Origin: Myxocyprinus asiaticus
Lineage: Eukaryota > Chordata > Actinopteri > Cypriniformes > Catostomidae
Reading direction: 5' to 3'
Length of the DNA stretch: 64,000 nucleotides
NCBI RefSeq assembly: GCF_019703515.2
Contig: NC_059374.1
Coordinates: 15,536,245 to 15,600,244, forward strand
Part shown: positions 53,231-63,725 of the stretch, piece by piece
Layout: each line of letters opens with the position of its first letter
Position numbering within the stretch: the stretch's first letter is position 1
The notes under the pieces: model-generated
Databases searched by the model: none
What the model was told of the DNA's origin: nothing
Seen by the model: only the letters and a program-made list of their open reading frames with translations
Made by a program: the position numbers and the translations under genes

Positions 53231-53695
53231 ATGCCATCCCCCACTTTGGATGTGCCAAGCTCCCACTACATCCCGGCTGTGCATGCAGCCACGGGTGGGT
53301 ATTCTTCCCAGGGCGGTTTTTGAGGGACACTTTTTTTCCATGGACAGCTGGCATTGGTGAGTACCAAACTTTGACTGTGCCTCCCTCAATAGGGTATACT
53401 AATTTAATGAGTCCCGAAAAACAAACTCCTCCTAAACAAAAACAAAACGGCCTAAATCCAGCGATCAAGAAATATCGCAGAACGAACTTTTTCCAAACTC
53501 TTAATCAGGCAAAAATTCTCTGGTATCATCTTTCCAAACTGAAGGGATTATTAGGTGGACACTTAAATATTCACATTATTGTCTCAAATAGCAATCATCT
53601 GGAACATCTACTGACTGATTCTAACTTGGATTTTTCAGCATCTCGGAAACATGGCTAAATAAATCTAGTTGTAAATCATTGTTTCTGGGTACAAC

Positions 53696-54205
53696 GTGTT
53701 TAGGAGGGATAGAAACAAATATAGAGGGGGAGGACTGTTAATCTATGTTAAAGAGACAATCAAATGCAGTCTCACTGAATGGTCACATGAAACAGATCTG
53801 GAATGTATTAGATTGAAAGTTTCACTGTCTCCAAAAAATTATTTTATTGTTATTTGTTTATATCGACCACCATCAGCTAATAATTTATTTTATGGACATT
53901 TACATAACATTCTTAAAGAATGCGACGGCAAAAAAGAACTAATTGTTATAGGTGATTTTAATATAAATTGGGATAATAAATCAGACAGGAAAAAACTTGA
54001 GATAGTAGACAATTTTAATCTTACTCAATTGGTGCATGGACCAACTAGAGTAACTAATTCCTCCCAGACACAAATTGAAATGATGTTTATGAACAGACCC
54101 AAGGGAATAACAAAATCCTATAACCTACTAACTGGCTTGTCTGACCATAATATTACATTATTGGTTCTGAAACTCACCAGAAAACGGTTTGAAAACACAA
54201 ATTAA
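53696..54205 (+). pseudogene. LINE endonuclease domain
   Basis: 169 open codons with RRDRNKYRGGGLLIYV, LYRPPSANN, VIGDFNINW and LSDHNI. These are the substrate-binding and catalytic motifs of APE-type endonucleases, including the GDFN and SDH signatures. Confidence 0.8.
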
Positions 54206-54265
54206 ATAAAAAATAACCACCAGAGAATTCCAAAAAATGAAATTAATCATTTAAAAAATACCCTA

Positions 54266-55220
54266 ATGCAAATTGATTGGTTTAATCTTTTGCTCAGGGA
54301 AGACATCGAATACAGTAGTAATACGTTCCTTACAACTATTTACAAAGTAATATCCTCCTTTACTAGGAGAGTGCAATACAAACCCAGACAAAAGAATGCT
54401 TTACCATGGCTAAATGATGCCCTCTGGCAACAAATGAAAGAGCAAGATTTTGCACTGAAAAGAGCACTTAAATCAGGTCATAGTAGTGACAAGTACATTT
54501 TCACATCCCTTAGAAATAAAGTAGTAAGGAACATAAGGAAGGCAAAAGGTGAGTTCTTTATTAGAATAATTGATGATGCAAGGGGAATGGGAAACTGATC
54601 TGGAAAAATCTTAATAAACTAACTGGAAGAAATATTGATCATAGAACAAAGGATCTTGAACTTAATGTGAACAGAATCTTAATCGAAGATCAGGATACTA
54701 TTGCAAGCACTTTTAATAATTTTTTTATAAACTCAGTCAAGGAGCTGGCCCAAAGCTTCTCCTCTAGAAATATAGTGTGTAATTCCATCAATGATGACAA
54801 ACCAACTCTTAGAATAACTGAAATATCTGAATCTGAATTAATAAATACCATAAGCTCCTTAAGAGACTCAAAAGCAAAGGATGCTTATGATTTGAATATT
54901 ATATTTTTTAAATCACATAAGGATATCTTTGTTTGCCCTATTTGCCCATGATTAATCTGTCAATTAAGCAAGGAATCTTTCCAGACACCTGGAAGTCAGC
55001 CATTGCAACACCCGTTTTCAAGGCTGGTGATCAAACAACAGCTGGAAACTACAGACCTATTAGTATTTTATCTGTAGTTTCCAAGGTGGCCGAGAATTGG
55101 GTAGCAAAGCAGCTGACTGCCCACTTGAATAAGGGGCACAGCCCTCTGCACCCCATGCAATTCAGATTTCTTATCAATCACTCAACAGAAACAGTCAACT
55201 GCTACTTTTTGAAAATGTAA
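54266..55220 (+). pseudogene. LINE connector and RT finger region
   Basis: Three frames in succession: LPWLNDALWQQMKEQD, STFNNFFINSVKELAQ, and FPDTWKSAIATPVFKAGD followed by NYRPISILSVVSKVAE. The last is RT motif 1-2. The palm with the catalytic aspartates is missing. Confidence 0.78.
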
Positions 55221-55284
55221 AATCAAAACTAGATGAAGGCGGTGTAATAGGATGTCTATTTGGTTTGATAACAATAGCTGGATG

Positions 55285-55375
55285 TTTTGACAGGATGTGT
55301 GTTTTGCTAGACAGGATGTGTGTTTTGAAACTGATAAAGTTTCATAGGATGTGTGTTTGTGGTTACAGGATGTAT
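55285..55375. repeat. Four imperfect ACAGGATGTGTGTTTT motifs
   Basis: Copies at about 55290, 55312, 55351 and 55366, spaced irregularly, in the 400 bp before the orphan ORF. Confidence 0.6.
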
Positions 55376-55685
55376 GTTTGACTTCTGGTTTGTCCGGTGA
55401 TTGACCATTGGTTTGTGGTTAACGGATGATTGTGACTGATAAACATGTGTCGAGTGGTTTAAAAGGTGAGTGTTTTCCTGAATGTGGACAAGTTAGCACA
55501 TTCAGAAAATATTCTGAAGGTTGGTGACCATGATTGTTTCTCTGGTTTGAATGCAAGTTCAGTTACCTGAAAGGTTAACTTTTGCCCCAAAGCGCAAGTG
55601 TGAGCCAAGTCTGTCCACATCAAACATTGTGAAGCGTGACTTACCCGTATCTGGTAAAAATTTTGCCAGATTCTAGTTTAATAAA

Positions 55686-56099
55686 ATGACACGGACCGTC
55701 AAGATCTACACTAGGGATGTTGATGATGACTCGTTCGACAATCCGCCTTTGTTTTTTGCGGAAAAAGATTGGTTTTATTTCTATACTTACGTCTGGAAGA
55801 GTGTGACAGCTGCCCAAGACACACCTCTGTCCATTATCGTATGGAATTGCATAACCCCAAATGTACGAGTCATCTGTGATTTTGTGAACAACGAGCTGGA
55901 CAATCATGTCTTCATAGGCACTTTGGGGGTTAATATAGAAGGTTCTAATGATGAATCATCTTTCTCAGGAAACAGTGACACAGATTCCTGCGATACAGAC
56001 TCTGAAGGCACAGATTATGAAAACTATGCCCATGTTCTTGACATGCCGGTCTCAGTGTCTGAACCTGTGTTGTTCAGGTTGCGTGAGTTTGTTTCATGA
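55686..56099 (+). CDS. Intact unrecognised ORF with acidic Ser-rich tail
   Basis: 137 codons, ATG in good context (A at -3). The N-terminal half mixes aromatic and hydrophobic residues (FAEKDWFYFYTYVWKSV, then IIVWNCITPNVRVICDFVNN). The C-terminal third is an acidic, Ser-rich stretch (SNDESSFSGNSDTDSCDTDS) with several potential CK2 sites. No signal peptide or membrane helix is clear. A tttaaaag box lies at about 55459. It sits between a broken LINE and a broken DIRS. It may come from a DNA virus, a large DNA transposon or a host gene. No family recognised. Confidence 0.5.
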   Translation: MTRTVKIYTRDVDDDSFDNPPLFFAEKDWFYFYTYVWKSVTAAQDTPLSIIVWNCITPNVRVICDFVNNELDNHVFIGTLGVNIEGSNDESSFSGNSDTDSCDTDSEGTDYENYAHVLDMPVSVSEPVLFRLREFVS

Positions 56100-56257
56100 G
56101 TTTGAAACAAACTTTATTTTCGACTGGTGCGATGTAATAGCACTGAATGACATTTTTCCAATAATAGACCAAATGTTTTCAAAAAAGTAAAATGTGAAGA
56201 AAAAGAAATGAATATGTTTAAGTGTGATGCTTTTATTTACCTCAATCAGCCTTATCG

Positions 56258-56623
56258 TTGCTGTGTCCGGTGCGTACTTTGCGCATCTTCTTGGTTTGCA
56301 TGCAGAGCTTTAGACGCTTTGAGCAGCTCTTTGTCTGCTTCGGCGGACAGCGAAAAGGGAACGCTGTCTCCAAACAGAGGCTTGCCCACTGGATCGTGGA
56401 TGCCATCGCTTTGGCCTACCAGACCAAGTCCGTGCCTGCCCCCTTGCGGGTTCGAGCACACTCCACAAGGAGTGTGGCATCCTCGTGGGCACTGGCCAAT
56501 GGCACCTCTCTAGCAGACATCTGTAGAGCAGCGGGCTGGGCAACACCCAATACCTTTGTGAGATTCTACAATCTCCAGGTTGAGCCGGTTTTGTCCAGTG
56601 TTCTTTCAGGTATGAACAGGTAA
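56258..56623 (+). pseudogene. DIRS tyrosine recombinase, C-terminal part
   Basis: Open for 121 codons. VRAHSTRSVASSW holds the H-x-x-R pair and GWATPNTFVRFY ends in the candidate nucleophilic tyrosine. The first catalytic Arg and the N-terminal domain are missing upstream of 56255. By family knowledge, DIRS elements use this enzyme instead of a DDE integrase. Confidence 0.78.
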
Positions 56624-57465
56624 GTTTTGTTACACGGGGCAGCTGGCTGGGTGTACCGCTTGTGTATAGTGCCTTTCCCCTCCACGAGGTGAAGCCGTGT
56701 GCTCTTCTCTCCCATGCGTGTTCATGACCTGTGAACCCTGGATGTCCTTCCTCCTAGCCCTCTGGCTCAGGAATTCAGCTGAGGAATTCGTATTTAGACC
56801 CAGTAGTTGTGCTAACGTGCCCTGTACTGGGGTAAGTGCTCCACAGGTCTCAGTTACCCCGGTAACCTCCTGTGATGTATCTTCCGCAGTACGGTCTCCT
56901 TTTTTCGGTAGACCCGCGTCTCCCTTGGCAGAGCCCTCTCTGCCCCGGTCGCTGCGTTTGTAGAGCTCCTTCCCTATGAAGGGCAGGACATACCACCGCA
57001 CCTCTTCCATGTGCGGCCTTAGGCCCATATGACATATTCGCCACTTTTTTACCCTCCCCTTCAGGGCAGGGTGTGGCCTCCATGGGGTCTTTTCCCCCTG
57101 AAAGAATAGGAACAGAAAAGAATGCCTTCCCAGGCGCATTTTATGAGTATTTAAAGGCCCCAGCCGAATCTAATTTTCTGTGGAGAGAAAAACTTAGAGA
57201 GAAAAGGCCACGGCTGGCGCGGCCTGCTCCCATACTAGATACGCCTCCTTCTCCCCCTCAGGGTTGTTGTGAATTACATGACATTTTGGGGCATCTGGGG
57301 AGGCTGCGTGCAGTCCAAGTGCATCTGTTCCTACGCTCACAGTAGCTTGCCTACACCTACATCGGCAGTTCACGTAACACAGTTCAGCCATTGTGGCATT
57401 TCGTATAGGGACCCCTAGTGTCACTACATCGACACAACGTCAAGTGAGTGACAGAAGGGGAACGT

Positions 57466-57795
57466 CTCAGTTACTGTCATAACCTATGTTCCCTGATGGA
57501 GGGAATGAGATGTTTTGACCCTCTTGCCACAGGCTGAACTACACCGCTGTAATGGCCGGGACCTTGTCTCGGCTCCTCAGTGCAAAAACCTGAATGAATC
57601 TGCATTCCAGCCTCCCTTTTATACCCGTATGTTGGGGGGAGTGGCATGCAAATTCTACTCGGCAATTCTCATTGGCCTTTTCTCAAAAATCTGAAGGTGT
57701 CTCGGGCTCTCAAGTTTGACTCCTAGTGTCACTACATCAACACAACGTCTCGTTCCCTCCATCAAGGAACGGAGGTTACGACAGTAACCGAAACA
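57466..57795. repeat. DIRS terminal stem-loop (copy 2)
   Basis: gttactgtcataacctatgt (57471) pairs with ggaggttacgacagtaac (57771) across arms of about 45 bp. Confidence 0.7.
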
Positions 57796-57800
57796 TTTTG

Positions 57801-58440
57801 AGTGAGATGTATAACTCACTTAAAATGTTAAAGACGAATAAACAACATATTGTTTTTAACAAGAGGGTCTACTCTTTAAATTACTAGCCATGAGCAAGCA
57901 GTTTTCAGAATCCACCAATGGTCTTCTGTATAAATTAATGCTAAACAGAATGCACTTACATTGATTATTTAACAAACTATCATGTTTAAACTTTTTATTT
58001 ACAAAGTTTTTAAAGCACATACACTTAATATGACTAGGCTACTAAACACAACAATCTGTATCACAAAGTGTCAAGAAGCACAAATTACATTTAAACAAAT
58101 GTTTAATTAAATTGAAATATGTCTAATTCTGCCAAGTATAATCATGTAGTGATTTTTAAACACGACGACTATGTTGTTTAACACAACATTCCATATTGTA
58201 CCCTCCTCTACAAAAGTAAGGTTTAAACAAAATGTTTAATTTGTTGTAAATACTTTTTATTGTACTAAATTTAAATGAATATGAATAAGCAAGAGTATTA
58301 CACTGGTCATTTAACTAACAGCCAGGGCAGGCCCAGGCTCTGGTGGTGCCCTAGGCGAGATTTTTGATTGGCGCAAACACTTATTTCGAGTAAAGAGACC
58401 AGAAGAGACCAGACATGAGCTTTACTCAAACCCAAATAAA
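57801..58440. other. No gene seen
   Basis: AT-rich sequence without recognisable repeats up to about 58325. From there ggcccaggctctggtggtgc resembles the end of a MITE. Confidence 0.35.
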
Positions 58441-58447
58441 GAAATGC

Positions 58448-58448
58448 A

Positions 58449-58484
<36 letters not shown>
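58448..58484. repeat. (AC)n microsatellite
   Basis: About 18 AC units. Confidence 0.9.
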
Positions 58485-58486
<2 letters not shown>

Positions 58487-59225
58487 AACAACTGTGCCTA
58501 TGGTTGCACAAGTAGTTATAAAACAAAGGGTAAAAAAAGAGAAATCAATATGAAATATGTACCCAAAATAAACCTACAAAATATAGGCTATATAATTGAA
58601 TGTATCTGTAGCTGTAAGCCAGCTACAGGCCTGGTTCCAGATCAAAATCACTGAGGGTGCATCTGAAAATAGTGGGGGTGCTCTATATAAAGTGGAGATT
58701 ACACATCGTAATTACACATGTGTTCACAAAATGCAGGGATTTTGGTGTGTTTGCTGGGATTGAAGAAAATCTGCTTGCCAGTTTACAGTATTAGTCTTAC
58801 ATATTCAATTGAGCAGAGGTCTGCAATTGTTTTGGTACAGAGGCCACATCAGCTGTTAAGCAGAACATGGAAAAGAGAAGATAAAAATTCTTAGTTGTAT
58901 AATTGTATCTTTTAAGCCCTGAAGTAGTAGTGCACTCATGCACTCAATGAATGATGCGCACTTTTCTGAAGTGTATACAGACTGATGGGACCATTCTGCG
59001 ATTGCTTGAAGTTTTGCTGCTAATTTTCTATCATGTGTTAGGATAACTGAATAAAGGCTGAATAAAATTATTAATTGTTTATTTTACCATACTTCAATGC
59101 AGTGGTAATTTAGTGTTTAATTTAACACTACATCAGGGGCTGGATTCACGAAACATTCTTAAGAAGAAATTACTTCTTAACTTTCATTTTCTTTTTAATT
59201 TGTAACTTAAGAAAAAAAGTTAAGA
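58485..59225. other. No gene seen
   Basis: Unremarkable intergenic sequence. The phrase gggtgctct at 58676 and the similar gggtgctcc at 60053 may mark one repeat family. Confidence 0.3.
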
Positions 59226-59228
59226 ATG

Positions 59229-59470
59229 TATTGTATCTGAGTGACTCCAGCCAGGTCTCCTAAGCAACCAAATTGGCCCAGTTGCTAGGGAGGGTAGAGT
59301 CACATGGGGTAACCTCCTCGTGGTCGCTATAATGTGGTTCGTTCTCGGTGGGGCACGTGGTGAGTTGAGCGCGGATGCCGCGGTGGATGGCGTGAAGCCT
59401 CCACACGCGCTATGGGTTATGATGTAAGTCTCGTCATTGGTTTGTTTGGCATCCCATTCAGCACACAACT
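59229..59470. repeat. GC-rich SINE-like repeat
   Basis: Contains ccagttgctagggagggtag, gtcacatggggtaacctcct and gaagcctccacacgcgctat, a repeat common in cyprinid genomes as I recall it. The precise family is not certain. Confidence 0.45.
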
Positions 59471-60064
59471 GAATAAAACAGGCTGCATTACACTGATAAA
59501 TGATTACTGTCAGAGTAACATTCGCATATAGGTGTGAGGGACTTCAGCATTTCACAAATAACACAAAGAACAAACATATTGCTCTCTCACTTGGTTTTGC
59601 TCACGTGTCCCCTCCGTGTGTGAATGATGCGAAGATCTATTGGGATTTTATTAAAGTTCATCAATGAAAAGGTTTGCTCGCAGACTTGGCACTAAACAGC
59701 ACACGCAGCCTCACGAATGGACATGGAGTGGCTGCATCACACTTTTCTTTGAGCAGAATATTGCACTACTGAGCGCTAATATTGTATTTTTTTCGAAGAG
59801 GAGAGAGAAAGCACACACTTGCATGAATGGTTGCCAGACTGCATAAATTAAGGCATAAGGCACAAATAGGAAATATTTCGCATGTATAAATCCCTGATTG
59901 GGGTGTTGCATCTATTATCTGGAAACCCTGAGCATTTTAAAAGCTTATGGATACGTGATAGGTCCCAAAGCCAGATAAACATAAGATCTAATAAAAAAAA
60001 CATTCATGATAAATTGACCTGTGGGCAGTAGTTTGTCCTGGTCTGCAATTGAGGGTGCTCCAAT

Positions 60065-60562
60065 GGCACTTTTCCACTGCACGTTACGGTTCGACTCGAC
60101 TCGACTCTGCTCACTTTACTTTTCTGAGCTTGCTTTTCCACTGCAGTTTAGTGCAGCCTCAACCTGGGTGGGATTATAGGCTGATTGTCATAGTTGCGCC
60201 TCCTCTACTGCCATGATATTATCTTAAACGCGACACAAACGCACAACAAAAGAGCAATGGAGGATATCAAAGGAATGGTGTTCTTGATTCGGCATGTGGC
60301 TGTTTTTCACAGCAAGATGACAAACTTTGTTTCAAAAGAGGCTGACGGCAGCAAGACAAAATACCGCAAAAAAAAAAAAAAAAAAAAAGGAGAGTTTGGG
60401 AAATCATACACCAAAGCGCAGACGAGGACATCACTGTGTTAGCTCAAAGACGATGAACCTGCCATCTAGCTTATAGCAATGACGCTGGTAGTGACGATTT
60501 TCTCTGATCAATCAGTGATGTGCAGGGTTTTGACATCACATTTACTATTGGCTCGGCTCGCT
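60065..60562. mobile_element. MITE (ttttccactgca family)
   Basis: It starts ggcacttttccactgcacgt and ends with an inverted, shortened ggctcggctcgc motif at about 60550. It abuts the truncated end of the Gypsy-type element. Confidence 0.5.
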
Positions 60563-60835
60563 TGAAACTCGCTTGGTGACGTGATCGATGACAGTGAGAA
60601 TGTACTCATACCCTCCTTTGCACTTATCCAAGTGAAGGAAGTCAATAGATACTAGTTCAAACAGGTAGGTCGTCTTGATGCTTTTAAGAGGCGCTCGTGC
60701 CTCCCGACATGGTTTCTTCTGCTTTATGCACAAACAGGTCCTCAGCACATAATGTTCAATGTCTTTTTGCATACGAGGCCAGAATACTCTATCATCGAAT
60801 GAGACGTTTAGTGTGGTCTAGACCTTGATGACCCA
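60545..60835 (-). pseudogene. Gypsy integrase N-terminal part
   Basis: The minus strand gives an MGHQGLDHTKRLIR segment (zinc-binding type), then stops, then RTCLCIKQKKPCREARAP and LVSIDFLHLDKCKGGYEYI leading to TVIDH, the start of the catalytic core with its Asp residues. The frame breaks off at 60565. Confidence 0.72.
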
Positions 60836-61196
60836 TTTCATCATGTAGTTCTTTCAGGACAGAACTCTTAAACTGAGCCAGCAATACTAACTGCGTTCGT
60901 TGTGATACCATGCTCATCCAATTCCAGCTTGTCCCACTCTCGCAAGAGGCCTCTAGATATTTGATTTGCTGACTGCCACTTGTGACAAAGGTCTAGTTTG
61001 TGATTGCAAATGGTCAATGGTTACTTTGAGGTCTGTGTCGTTTCTTTGCACCTGCTGGATCTCTTCCTTTGACAGTGCTTTGAAGGTTGTTTTACTTGTT
61101 TCCACGCATGCTTGTACACTCTACAGTGAGCGGTAGATCTGGGTCATTCTGAGCCTCTACTGCTTATATTGCAGCTCCTATACAATCCGACGATAG

Positions 61197-61943
61197 CTAC
61201 TCTGTGCATTCCCTCATGGCTGTCTCGATTTCAGTTGGCATCCTGGACAATGAGTCGGCGTTGATTTTCTCTTTACCTGGACGATAGCGGATAGTAAAGT
61301 GGAAGTCAGTGAGTTCTCTGACCCATCGATATCCGGTGGCGTTCAGCTTCACAGAAGGCAACACATAGGTTAAAGTGTTGTTGTCGCTGAATACAGTGAA
61401 AGTTGGGGCGTAACAGTGGTAATCTCTGAATTTTTCAGCCATTGCCCATTTTAATGCGAGGATCTCCAATTTCCCACTGTGCAAATGATAATTTTTCTCA
61501 GGCATTGTCAAGGTTCTGGATCCATAGGCTATCACTCTCAAGTTGTCATTCTGAAGCTGGTATAAAACAGTTCCCAAACCCTGATTTGACACGTCCATGT
61601 GGAGAACGAATGGTTGGGAGAAATCCGGAAATCCCAATATCAGGCAATCTAGGAGCTTGACCAGAGTTTCTTGATGCCGTATTGTCCATTCAATCGGCTG
61701 GCTTGATGGTACCATGTGACTTTTCTTGTGAATTCTCTTTTGGTGCTGACCATTTTTCGAAACCTCTTCTTTACTACTAGCTTGACCCTTTAAGAGTTTG
61801 TATAGGGGGCTGGAGATTCTGGCAAAATATTTTAAATACTGGCGGTAGTAGCTGAGCAAACCCAGGATCTTACGCAATTCTCCCACCAAACTTGGTTTCC
61901 TTTCTTTCAGGGACATCAAAGCGACAGTCTCTGAAGGGTCCAT
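61197..61943 (-). pseudogene. Gypsy RT thumb and RNase H
   Basis: 248 open codons. GELRKILGLLSYYRQYLKYF is the RT thumb; FVLHMDVSNQGLGTVLYQ begins RNase H; FTVFSDNNTLTYVL and YRPGKEKINADSLSR complete it. This is the longest open frame in the element. Confidence 0.85.
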
Positions 61944-61979
61944 GTAACTGCCTTCAGCGGAGAATATCTGACCCAGGTA

Positions 61980-62590
61980 GTAGATTTCATTTCTGAACTT
62001 TTCACGCTTTCGTGGTTTCAGCTTAACACATTATGCCTGCAGCCATTTCAGCACTTTCCTTACTGCCTCTAATTGCTCATCAAAGGACTTGGTAAAGACT
62101 ACAACATCATCCAGGAAAGACACACAGATATCATCTCTTAATACTTACAAACTTTCTTCCATAAACCGTTGGAATGCTGCTGGCACGTTTATAAGGCCGA
62201 ATGGAATGCGTACCCATTCATACAAGCCACAAGATGTGGCGAAGACTGTAAGGGGTTAACTCTCTGGGGCCATGAAACCTTGATGATATGCCTTCACTTG
62301 ATCTAACAGAGAGAACCAGGCATTACTCCCAAGGCCATTAAGTACATCCTGCACCCTTGGGATTGGCTGACTGTCAGGGATTGTTTTGTGGTTCAGATTT
62401 CTGTAATCGTCTTTTTTCCGGACGCATATAATCGGAGATGAGAAGGGACTTTTCCACCCAACCAACCTTGAGAAATCAATTCGTGCAGGTAGTCTTTCAT
62501 CTCGTTGTACAATGGTTTCGGAACTGACGTATATGTTTGAGTATCAGGGGTCTTGTCGGTCAGGGAGATGCTGAGTTGCAAATCCTCCAC
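61980..62590 (-). pseudogene. Gypsy reverse transcriptase, fingers and palm
   Basis: Segments in order: SPFSSPIICVRKKDDYRNLN (fingers), LGSNAWFSLLDQVKAYHQ (palm A, with Asp), [18 protein letters not shown] (about 62200-62150) and SFLDDVVVFTKSFDEQ (about 62115-62070, YLDD-type catalytic motif). Stops and frameshifts separate them. Confidence 0.82.
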
Positions 62591-62635
62591 ACAGCCAATA
62601 TCATTGCCCGATTTTGAGAAAGCATTACATTCTTC

Positions 62636-63238
62636 TCACAGCATTTGTTTCACTTTATGTTGTTGGGATACAGTTAAATTACTCACATCGACTGGAGGGT
62701 CCCACAGGCTCTCACTGTCATCCCCATCAGCAAGTGTCCCTATGGGAATCTGAGCTATAAGAGCTGTGGTTGCCTGATGGGCCACGGTTGCTGGCAAGAC
62801 AGTTTTAATTGGTTGAACTGTCCCTAAGACTTTTCTGCCTGTGAGTACAATGTCATGGTCTGTTCCATTCTGTACACTGAGGGTAACTAAAGGGTGAGCA
62901 CCCTTTCTCACCATGAGGAGGGTTTCAAACAATTCAAGACCTTCAGAATGTTGTGGGTTAACATGAGGTTCAAACAGCAACACACTATCTTGTTTCACAT
63001 GTGGTGTTTTGATCTGACCCTGAATCTGCATGACAGTGTGTTTTGGTATGTTCACATGTTCTTTCACGGTAGTCACTGTGTACTCACTGGACTCTTCTGC
63101 CTTCACCAGGTTTATGAAGGTACGTACTTTACTTCTCCTGATGCTTGGAAAGGCATTTCTGACTGTTTTGTAGAGCTGTCCATCAGTCGCATCAGTAGAC
63201 TTCTTCATACCACTTTGTTTGATCACTTGCTCGATCAC
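62636..63238 (-). pseudogene. Gypsy protease-RT spacer
   Basis: 200 codons open, linking protease and reverse transcriptase. It has the VLTGRKVLGTVQPIKTVLP and WDPPVDVSNL motifs typical of fish Gypsy polyproteins. No catalytic site. Confidence 0.65.
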
Positions 63239-63244
63239 ATTAAA

Positions 63245-63625
63245 TCAGATGATGGGTTTAGATAGACATTGGTCTTTCAAGACAAGCACAGGAATGACTA
63301 GATCCTTTGCACTTTCAGCAGGAGAGGTCAACTTGAAAATTATCTCTACCCAGCCGACATATGTCATGGTGGTGCCACTGGCTGCCACAAGGTGCAGACC
63401 GTCTGACGTTTTTTTCGCCTCGGAAATATCTCTCAATTTCACTCCAGGTATGTATTTGTGCTTCCACTGCTCATCTATGATACATGCTTGGGAACATGTG
63501 TTCCACAAGGCCTCAAATTTTTGTCCTTGCAAATAACATGTTACCAGACATTGTTTACCAGCAACTACAACACTCTCGGGGGAATGAGTTACAGACTGTG
63601 ACTGCATTTTTCTTAAAAGCTGCAT
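63245..63625 (-). pseudogene. Gypsy retropepsin, active site lost
   Basis: 126 codons reading CLVTCYLQGQKFEALW, then the active-site triplet as NTC where retropepsins have Asp-Thr/Ser-Gly, then IIDEQWKHKYIPG. The substitution removes the catalytic aspartate. Confidence 0.75.
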
Positions 63626-63659
63626 TGCCCGTTTCTGGGATGTTTAAGCATTTCTTCCT

Positions 63660-63725
63660 TGTGGTTTGGCACCCCTAGCTTTACAACCTGCTGAGAAATT
63701 TTCACTACTACCACAACAATAACAA
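63660..63725 (-). pseudogene. Gypsy gag zinc knuckle, degraded
   Basis: The minus strand reads CYCCGSSENFSAGC, spaced C-x2-C-x4-N-x4-C, with the zinc-binding His replaced by Asn. A Gln/Pro-rich gag tail lies upstream to the window end. Confidence 0.6.

Larger units (their letters stand above)
51878..53240 (+). mobile_element. Tc1-like element, right end lost
   Basis: The left terminus reads cagtggcatgcaaaagtttg. A second, related motif is at about 52074. A fish L2/SINE tail is inserted at about 52105-52260. The right terminal repeat is missing; sequence changes near 53180 into DNA leading to a LINE. Confidence 0.65.
53510..55255 (+). mobile_element. LINE (L2/CR1-like) with endonuclease and partial RT
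   Basis: From KLKGLLGGHLNI (53536) through the APE-type endonuclease to the N-terminal part of the reverse transcriptase. It stops inside the coding region at about 55255, before the catalytic YxDD motif. Multiple stops and frameshifts. LINE copies normally lose their 5' end, so the missing 3' half is a later deletion or replacement. Confidence 0.75.
56255..57800 (+). mobile_element. DIRS-type retrotransposon fragment (copy 2)
   Basis: Retains the end of the tyrosine recombinase gene, the 3' non-coding part and the terminal stem-loop. The GC-rich block contrasts with its surroundings. The 3' part aligns with 19910-20826 of copy 1. Confidence 0.75.
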
